In this document: positions 56,271 to 64,000 of the stretch, piece after piece | How positions within the stretch are numbered: the first letter of the stretch is position 1 | Layout: every line of letters begins with the position of its first letter | Origin: Tillus elongatus | Lineage: Eukaryota; Arthropoda; Insecta; Coleoptera; Cleridae | Direction: 5' to 3' | Length of the DNA stretch: 64,000 bases | NCBI GenBank assembly: GCA_964006375.1 | Contig: OZ023269.1 | Coordinates: 63,760,968-63,824,967, forward strand | Translations under genes and position numbers: made by a program | The notes under the pieces: model-generated | Databases searched by the model: none | The model's input: only the letters and a program-made list of their open reading frames with translations | What the model was told of the DNA's origin: nothing

Positions 56271-57000
56271 TTTAATCTCATAATTCTTGTATATATCTAT
56301 TATTATTCCTGTATATATCTTTAGGTGAATTACTAAATTGTAGTTTAAAATGTTTTAGGTTAAAATGGGAAAATAATTGTTCCCAAAGTAGCTTTAGATT
56401 AAGTTTCCAATATGGGTATTATTTAATTATTATTATTATGTTATTTCTCACTAATATATTTGTGTGTATGTATGTATATGTGTGTGTGTATGTAGATATG
56501 TATGTGGGTGTGTGTGTGATTTTCTTATGGTGTTTTTTTCTTTCATATCAGATCGTCATATATCAAGTGTCTGACTGTCGTAAAGGGTTATATATTTAAT
56601 TTTTACCACAATGCTGTTTATACTGTAAGATTTGTAATATAGATAATGCTATTGCTGTTATTATGACATGTATTTTATTATAGTAAATAAATCTATATTA
56701 ATCTGTTTCTGTATGTATGTATGTTTGTTTGTTTGTTTGTATGTATGTATGTTTGTTTGTATGAATGTATGTATGTATGTATGTATGTATGTATGTATGT
56801 GTGTATGTATGTATGTATGTATGTATGTATGTATGTATGTATGTATGTATGTATGTATGTATGTATGTATGTATGTATGTATGTATGTTTGTTTGTTTGT
56901 ATGTATGTATGTTTGTATGTATGTAGGTATTGTAATGGGCAGGGACATTGGCTAATAAAACTATTTACAATTAAGTTGAATTAACCCTTCAATTCAATCT
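56271..57000. other. Non-coding region with (TATG)n microsatellite
   Basis: GT-rich repeats near 56460-56520 and the tetranucleotide tract TATG/TTTG at about 56711-56930. Long open frames over it on both strands are simple-sequence artefacts. Confidence 0.85.
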
Positions 57001-58616
57001 TGGTCCATATTTTTTATTCTGTTCTATGGTCAAGAGGACCTGGTATATGAGTGAATGAAAGCGCCCCAACAGGTACGGTCGAAGTTTTATAATTATGTCA
57101 GCCGGCAGACGTGAGCTCTGAGAGTCAGAGATAAATCGCCGAAATTTCCAGAGGTCCATGGTAAATATACTAGGGTACCTCGAGGATTCGACAGGCCACA
57201 GTGGGGTATTTTAATATACGGAAATATTCCCGATGCAATTAAATTGTCTTGCATTATAAGGATGATTTTAGTTTAAAAAAAACAAAGTAATGAAACAACC
57301 GCAGTCTGGATATTTCAATAAGAAAGCAGGTCTGTTAAATGTTTCACGTTACGAACCAAGTTCCCACACATAAAATGTTGAAAGAGTCAAGTGGAGTAAA
57401 CCCTTTGTCATATAACTCATAGCAAGATTGGTGTCTTATCGAAGCGCTAGAAGATATAACACTGTCGACTGGGATGTCTGGTTTTGTAAATACGAGACAG
57501 ATGTCTGGGAAATAAGAAACAAAGGAATGCAATAGAAACACCTGCAGCTCGGGTGACTGCAAATAAAGAGGACATCTGGTTATTTCTATCTTAAAACTGC
57601 TAATATCTGTGGCAATATTAATGCAAATTATAGGTCATTGCAAATATGGTAATATTCACTGCAGAGAGGCGACTGATGAGATTCTGATAAGGAGAGAGGT
57701 TTTCGCCGTCTGGACTTTTAAATATAATCATAATCGCGTCAACGAGTATTATTAGCTATGAGATAATTATTTTTGCATTATCATTTTCTCTTCCGAAACT
57801 TCCACGAATCTAGTTCTTGAACGTCATTTATCAGTCGATATTTTCGTTGTAAATAAATGATAAGCACAGAAGTATCTTAATAGCGGGTAGTTTTCTCAGC
57901 ATGCTCAGATGACCACAGGGCTTGCACTAATTGAATACAGGCTATGTCGACCATGGGCTGACCTGCAACACCTTAGGCAGTTGTAAAATCTAATTCGAAA
58001 AGGGAAAGTAATTTTAACTTGTATTACACTCGTATGTCAAATAAGTTCATATATAAAAATAAAACAGGACACGAAATATTTTATGTACATTTATATTAAC
58101 ATAAGAGAATTTAATACTGCTTTGGTGTCGTATGCACAATGAGGACATTATTCTGTTTTGCTTATTAACATTGTGTACGTAGCATATTATTATTATTTAC
58201 ATAGATTTAAGGTGTCATTGCATAAATATGAATGCCGGCAACAAGCGAAATAGCAACAAGTAAGGGTGCACAGGTAAACTTGCAGAATGGGTTTCACGAG
58301 TTGAGTAATGAATGTTTACAATTATAATTTAAATAAATAAAAAATAATGATAATAATAATAAGCTCTGAAAACAGTATGTACAGGAGGATTTCTATGTGG
58401 GACGTGTACACATGATAGAGGGGAGCCACGCTACAAATCACGAGCGGGACGCAATAAGGCCGATTATGGTACAAGCGTTTGATATGCTGTCGACTTTAAC
58501 AACAGGGCCTGCATTATAGTTCATTACACGGGAAGAGGAATGAAACCGATATAAATACGCGGACGATTGCAGGCTAAAATCAGACATTCTTTGGTCTTCA
58601 AAGAGTGTCCTTCTCC
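57001..58616. other. Non-coding, no gene recognised
   Basis: Unique-looking AT-rich sequence without recognisable coding, RNA gene or element end on either strand. The right end of Polinton C was sought here and not found. Confidence 0.5.
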
Positions 58617-59067
58617 GGGAACCTACCTTGCCTAGGAGAGCATATCTTGTGATAAGCACTACGTGCCTGAATCCTCGCTCTGGTGTCAAAGCAAGAAAAC
58701 TCGACTGGCCTTCCTTTTCGCGATATTCAGCAACCTACCTTGCCTAGGAGAGCATATCTTGTGATAAGCACCACGTGCCTGAATCCTCGCACTGATGTCA
58801 AAGCAAGAAAACTCGACTGGCCTTCTTTTTCGCGATATTCAGCAACCTACCTTGTCTAGGAGAGCATATCTTGTGATAAGCACTACGTGCCTGAATCCGC
58901 GCACTGGTGTCAAAGCAAGAAAACTCGACTGGCCTTCCTTCTCGCGATATTCAAAACCTACCTTGACTCGAAGAGTAATCTTGTGACAAACGCTACGTGC
59001 CAGAACTCGCGCACTAGCGACGAAACGGAGAACTCGGCTAGCATTCCCCGCGAGACAACCGCCCACA
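58617..59067. repeat. 112-bp minisatellite, four copies
   Basis: The phrase ACCTACCTTG starts units near 58621, 58733, 58845 and 58956. Each unit includes GAGAGCATATCTTGTGATAA, GCAAGAAAACTCGACTGGCC and CGCGATATTCA. The fourth unit is the most diverged. Open frames here only reflect the period (112 is not a multiple of 3). Confidence 0.93.
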
Positions 59068-60913
59068 ATACTAGGGAACTTGCAAAGCACCAAATACTAG
59101 TGCCAGATCCTCACACACGATGAACGAGGTAGGGGATCTCCTTTCTCTGTAAAACCTCCACCTCACCTCAGTGCAGGGAAATACCGGCCACGGTTCTATT
59201 TGTCGGGTCTGCTTTTTCCTATCCGGAAACCCAGAATGTGCGAACCGGCACCTCCGTTAGGCGAAACCCAGGACACGAGCAGCCGTCCCCGAGTGGAGAC
59301 CATGACAGACCGGAAAAGGATGCATCAGACGGTGAGTTGAACATCACTATGACTCGTGCAAACGGTCCTGTAAATTTCCCGGCCTTGAACAAAATTTGCG
59401 TGCCTTGCAAGTGTTATCTAGGAGCAAGGGGGGTGCTATAGGGGCATTCATAATATCATCGATACCTTTATTAAATTTGGTACACCAAAAATTATTCTTA
59501 AAGGAAATCATTAATACATTTAAATATTGTCGAAATTTAACATGTAGAACCTGATCATGAGCCCTGTAGGCTTACCTGTGCACACATTACTTAAAGGAAC
59601 TTTTATTCATTTAGATATTGCCAAGCTTGTTTGATGTAAGTTAAAACTCTAAAGCTGGAATGTTATTTGTCTTAATTTTAAGCAGGAAAATAATGTATAC
59701 ATTTAAAATGTTGCCAAGTCTAGTGTATTTAAGCTGAGTCGAAACACTGAGAATTTATGTGGTCATTTAACGGTTGCCAGAATTATTTTTGATTAAATTC
59801 AATATCTAGAATAATATTTGTTTGCATCCTGTGTAGACATTTATCGCACGTTGCCAGATTTAATTAACTTAAAAATTGAAATCATGAACATTACCAGCTG
59901 GTGTTTATGTATATTCTAAGAATGTAAGTTTTGCTCCTACCAAATAGCACTTATTATGTGTATGTTAGTTTTGTTTGCCTAATAATAATTATAATGTGAA
60001 ATTTTGCACCTATTGACGTCAAAATGTAGCAGCGACTGAAAAGTTGAAATGTTTCGGCCCTATTATAATGTTTGTTAGTTTTAAGTATTAATATTTGTGC
60101 ATCCAGTGCTTTGTACCTCCGAGCTAGACATCTTGGTCGCGGGGGCGAAAATCCATGAGTTGCTGAACTTGAAATTACGAACCGTAAATATAAATTCAAT
60201 TAAAGAGCCCCAATACATATTTTGTTCCATGCCAGCATTTGGAATCTGAAACTTAAAGCCAAGTAAGGGGGGGAATCTGAAACCAAAATCCAAATATGAA
60301 AGAGAAACATGTTATAAACAGAATACTGAATTTGAAATTGAAATCAAAGTAATTCCCTTGGTATTATGTGGTATGCATTTTATAGTTTAGCAAGGTCCGT
60401 GAAATGAGCCTTCATGGCATGGCATTGCTTCCCCTGATGCGTGACAAAATTTTGTACAATGTCCAACCCGCAGTTATGTCTTCAAGGGACATCCAGGCGA
60501 AGTTTCGCTCCATGAAGTGCCAATTTTGACCAAGACCCATAGGGCCCCCATGACGTGAAAATCGACGCGATTTACAAACAAATTAAGCATAATTGGTGTG
60601 AAATAGCAGCCTGGAGGTCTATAATTCATTTCAGTTCGCGCGCATATGTATTGCGCATGAAGGGAAGTGAACGGGAGTCTAGGGTTATTCTCATCAGTAG
60701 ATTTTGGAAAATATAAAACATAGAATAATCTTCCCATCACGTACACTGCAGCGTGCTATGTAATTTTTCTGTGTGAAACAAACGACGCAAGGTGAATTTC
60801 CCGCTTCTTGAAGTGTTAATTTCCGATATAAAAAAGTCTCATAGAGCAGGCCTCCAAAAAGCCACGCCAAACAAACATATTAAACATAATAGAAAGGGGA
60901 AAGGCAGCCTAGG
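59068..60913. other. Non-coding region up to errantivirus copy 3
   Basis: 59100-59450 is GC-richer and may be an old repeat; the remainder is AT-rich. No gene, RNA or element boundary recognised. Confidence 0.45.
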
Positions 60914-60917
60914 CGCG

Positions 60918-61323
60918 AGTTAACTTTCTTGTTAACACACTTGACTTTTTAAAAGAATTTATTGATTATAGTTACATAAAATACTTATGAATAATAATAA
61001 AAAATGATAAATATAAATTATGACAATTTAAAAGAGACTCAAGCAATAACAATGTAGGAATATCCGTCCGTGGTCTGGTAACTTCCATATATAGTCTCTG
61101 GTGGGGCGTGGACCGAGAGGCGGTTTCCACCTAAGTTGCAGTCTTGAAGGTGATCCTAGCAGGTGCCTGGTTGCTGATTTGAAGGTCTAGTTGTTTACCC
61201 ATTTATGAATAGTCTATTCTTCTAATTGCGCTGCTTTTAATTAACCCATTCGTCAGCGACCTTGGGTGTTGAATCGGGATCTGTACTTCTTATATACATT
61301 GTATGAGTTGGCTATTGTTATCT
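60918..61323 (-). repeat. 3' LTR of errantivirus copy 3 (406 bp)
   Basis: The plus strand reads AGTTAACTTTCTTG to GTTATCT, the reverse complement of the other LTRs, with the same length as copy 2. Confidence 0.95.
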
Positions 61324-61347
61324 CCTCCATCCTTTAGAGAACGAAGC

Positions 61348-62917
61348 CTATGGTTCGTTCCGAATAGTCATCGGGAATCCAGTAATTGTTTTGGAGTCAG
61401 CAGTTTTCGTTTTTGATTTCTGCCAGAAGTATCTTGAAGTTATTGTGATTATTGTTATTATTATCACAAGGTATAGTATAATTGTCCATACACTAGGGTG
61501 GTATATGGGCAAATCGATGGTTCCTGGAATTTTGCCATTGATGGATTGTAACTGGGATTTGATATTGTTCAAGTCGTGCAGTTGGACATTTTCTAATTTT
61601 AGTTCTGGTAATTTGTCTGGGAATATGGGTGCTTTATTTGTTACCAATTCGATGTTTGGGAGATTGAACGATTGTTGTGTTTCCGATGCCATTTGTACTG
61701 AACTAAATCTTTCGTTATTGATGATAAGTTGGCATTTGGGTTTCAAAGTCGCCAGTTTTTGTTCCGCTGATTATTTTGGTTTCTTCATTTTCTTCGCAGC
61801 TAAGTTTGATTTTCGTTTCTTCTGGTGCCACTATTATGTATTGGGTATTGCCATATTTAGAGACTGTTGTTTTTGTTATTTTGACAAGTTCTTGCTTGCA
61901 ATTGTTTATCGGTTTCTGGAAGTTGATCAGTTTAATTTCGCATGGGTTGTTTTCGTTAAGTGCTGTCGGGTTGTCATTTTCACAAAAGTATGTCTGGTCT
62001 TTTAGATTCCTACACTTTTCGTTTCTGTAAGCGTAGTGTTTGCTGTTAAGGATTAGGTACTTGGTTCTAGGGACAATCATTCTGAAGGTATACGGATTTT
62101 TAGGGACTGGTAACGCATACAGTTGATAATAAATATAATCTGATTTGTCTACTAAGGGTATATCTATTTGTAATATAATTTTAAAATCAATTTGAACGGT
62201 TTTTATGTTAAATATTTTTTCGTAAAGTGAAATGTCGGATTTTGTTATTAATCTTGATTTTGAGATATAGTTTTCAATATTTTCTAATTCTTTTGATATA
62301 AATTTCGGTTTCAGTATTGACGTATGATACGTGTTCAATTTTGAAAAAGTAATTGCATTTTCTGTTGTTAATATCATGTTTAGTACATTATTTAACAAAT
62401 AACTGATTTGAGTGAGTAATTCCAAATGTTTTACTCTATGAAAATTTGTTAGTTGGTCACTTTTTAGACTATCTATTGTATATTCCAAATCGTTTATTCT
62501 CGCTACTATGGCTTCTTGGTTATGGTTCAGGTTGTTTATTGTTTTATTGAACTCTGTTATAGCGTCTATCATTAGGGATGTCTGTGAACTAAAAAGTTGA
62601 TGTACTTGATTTTGGTCTTTCCTCAAAATTTCAAGAGCTTTATATATTCTGTCGCCGTCATCTGCATCTAAGTTCCCAGTTATTGATTTGAATATCGGTC
62701 CTAGTCCGTTTATTATACCTCTTTTGTTCCTAATCGTTGTTGGAAATATTCGATAAAATGTGTCATCAATATTGCTGATGGTGAAATTGATTGTTAAAAT
62801 AAAATTTTTGTATTCTAACTTGTATTCTGCATTCATTACGCTTATTATGTTGTCAAAGTAAGTTTTTAGTCTGTTAAAGTCATCGTATAGTTGTCTTAGG
62901 TCATGTATATGAATCAT
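61348..62917 (-). pseudogene. env: Errantivirus copy 3 env, one frameshift
   Basis: Starts at 62917 (MIHIHDLRQLYDDFNR), with the RNKR cleavage site and GIINGLGPIFKS segment as in copy 2. The first frame runs to about 61715; an extra T in a T-run near 61758 shifts the frame, and the remainder (61746-61348) includes the membrane anchor (IILYLVIIITIITITS) and the same tail as copy 2. Otherwise nearly full length. The protein would be a class I-like fusion glycoprotein, but this copy cannot make it whole. Confidence 0.93.
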
Positions 62918-63159
62918 TCTCCATTTATCGTTTTCTGAAAAGGCTTGTCCCAGTTTGCGTGGCAGTATGCCTGGATTGTCTGTTAGGTCTTCTAATTGTG
63001 GTTTTACTCTGGTGAAGAGAATGAACCTGCAAGGTGAACGTTATTTAAATTGGTGATCGTTTGTTTGTCAAGTTTGTCGTTTAGTATTATGGCTTTATTA
63101 GTCCGTTTCTTACGTCATGTCTCGTTTGTCGATTATCCGAATATCTAGGTTCGACTTAG

Positions 63160-63930
63160 CTAGGTGATATAATCGTACTGTTTGTTTAATCTATTTAGTT
63201 GGAACGAGTTATTTTTTTCGTTATTGCAATATTGGCAAGCTCTAATAAAAGCTTTTATTTTTTGTTTCATTTTTGGAAAATTAAATTTAGTTTTCATCCT
63301 TAAATATGTTTCTTTAGCATTTATGTGATTTAATTTACTTCCGTGAATTAATCCGATTGCGTCGTTAATTTCATTGTCGTTTATATGTATGATTTTCTCT
63401 TGTTTATTTATATTATTTAATCTTGACTGAGTTTCATTATTTACGGGATTTATTTCCGGCTTGTAAACCTTATCGTGTGAGAATTTCTTTTCGTTATTGA
63501 TTTTTGATTTTATTATTTGTGAAATTTGTTCCTTACCTATTTGCCGATGGTCGTCCTGTACCTGAATTAAATTATTACTTAACTTATCATTTTGCGTGGT
63601 GCCTGTATATTTTATTTTGTTCGGAATAACCGCCCTGTAACAAGGTGGTTTTGTATTTGGGATAAACTCTTCGATTTTAACGGGTTGGTCGATTTTATAG
63701 TGTTCTTTACACATTGAATATACATATTTCATTATACTGTCTGCATTGCTCGCTTCTTGTCGAGGCTTGTGCAAGACATCTAACCTAATTTTATCTGTAA
63801 TATTTTTTTGTACACTCCCCGTATAATTATTATTATAATTCTGGTGATCGTAAGAATTATTTAATATCCTATTTGCTTTATTTTGAATTTGCTCTGTTAT
63901 ATCTTTTTGTATCGTCCTCGTATCACTCAC
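63160..63930 (-). pseudogene. Errantivirus copy 3 pol remnant lacking RT and RNase H
   Basis: An open 256-residue stretch starting MSDTRTIQKDITEQI. Its first part matches the linker before RT in copy 2 (NNYTGSVQKNIT). Then comes the segment shared only with copy 1 (HKPRQEASNADSI, VQDDHRQIGKEQIS, NEINDAIGLIHGSK), then the integrase zinc-binding remnant (NAKETYLRMKTKFNFPKMKQ, IRACQYC), ending before the catalytic core. RT, RNase H and the DDE core are missing. The frame being open over 250 codons in a non-autonomous element is notable. Confidence 0.8.
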
Positions 63931-64000
63931 ATTTTTATTTCGACGATATTCATATGTGTTTAATGAAACTTGATCCCGTTTACATTTATTATGGGTGAAG

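Larger units (their letters stand above)
60918..64000 (-). mobile_element. Errantivirus copy 3, 3' part, RT-less subtype (runs off the window)
   Basis: Minus strand. The 3' LTR is at 60918-61323, followed outward by CGCG (60914-60917). Going inward come env (62917 to 61348, one frameshift) and a short pol remnant (63930-63160) with the same RT-less structure as copy 1. The 5' LTR and gag lie beyond 64000. Confidence 0.93.

Noticed and set aside
56661..56984. 95- and 87-codon frames over the TATG repeat
   Set aside because: Microsatellite translation (Met-Tyr-Val-Cys repeats), not a gene.
58887..59123. Frames over the 112-bp minisatellite
   Set aside because: Tandem repeat with a period not divisible by three; frames differ from unit to unit.
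61391..62030. Plus-strand frames of 204 and 84 codons opposite env copy 3
   Set aside because: Antisense shadow of env; the same shadow appears opposite env in copies 1 and 2.

Overview
The window is a repeat-rich, AT-rich stretch of animal nuclear DNA, most likely arthropod and probably insect. The evidence for this is an env-bearing errantivirus (Ty3/gypsy) family in three copies, jockey-like and R1-like non-LTR elements, a tRNA-derived SINE, a hAT relic, long TA/TTA/TATG microsatellites and three Polinton (Maverick) type virus-like elements. I see no ordinary single-copy host gene with intact coding; a probable retrocopy of an RS-domain (splicing-type) protein is the only host-like coding trace.

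Layout. 1-1326: decayed hAT transposase. 3347-8649: two copies of a 427-bp LTR-like repeat bracketing an antisense RS-domain pseudogene and an R1-like LINE fragment. 8650-13047: a decayed jockey-like LINE on the minus strand (ORF1 with zinc knuckles, ORF2 with endonuclease and RT). 13061-13403: a SINE with a 13-bp target duplication. 15405-16925: a second minus-strand LINE fragment. 17027-42094: errantivirus copy 1, an old insertion flanked by CGCG, which was itself hit twice by Polintons. Polinton A (18563-26921) sits in its gag with ACAATA duplications. Polinton B (29828-41048) sits in its env with GACCAA duplications. 42226 to about 56270: Polinton C, which carries the PolB gene and was split by a young errantivirus (copy 2, 44696-52325, CGCG duplication, LTRs differing at two positions by eye). 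57-60.9 kb: non-coding, with a 112-bp minisatellite. 60918-64000: the 3' part of errantivirus copy 3 on the minus strand.

How the parts work together. Polinton B carries a virion module: integrase with chromodomain, FtsK/HerA-type packaging ATPase, adenain-like protease, phospholipase A2-like protein, minor (penton) and major (double jelly-roll) capsid proteins, and a spike-like protein. It also has a KilA-N/DUF3627-type protein, a zinc-finger protein, a small membrane protein and an unrecognised protein, but no DNA polymerase. Polinton A is a shorter relative with two internal deletions. It keeps KilA-N, a DUF8207-like protein, both capsid proteins and a conserved 53-codon ORF that overlaps the start of the major capsid gene. 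Polinton C has the polymerase, interrupted by a 63-nt GT-AG intron and a 200-base assembly gap. A and C share terminal-repeat heads and a promoter block, while A and B share gene bodies but not termini, so the modules appear to have been exchanged.

Errantivirus copy 2 has gag (one nonsense codon), a -1 frameshift heptamer, a full pol and a full env. Copies 1 and 3 belong to a sub-family that lacks RT and RNase H but keeps gag/protease, an integrase zinc-binding remnant and env. Almost every viral gene carries at least one lesion; exceptions are the Polinton A major capsid gene, the Polinton B integrase and the copy 2 pol and env reading frames.
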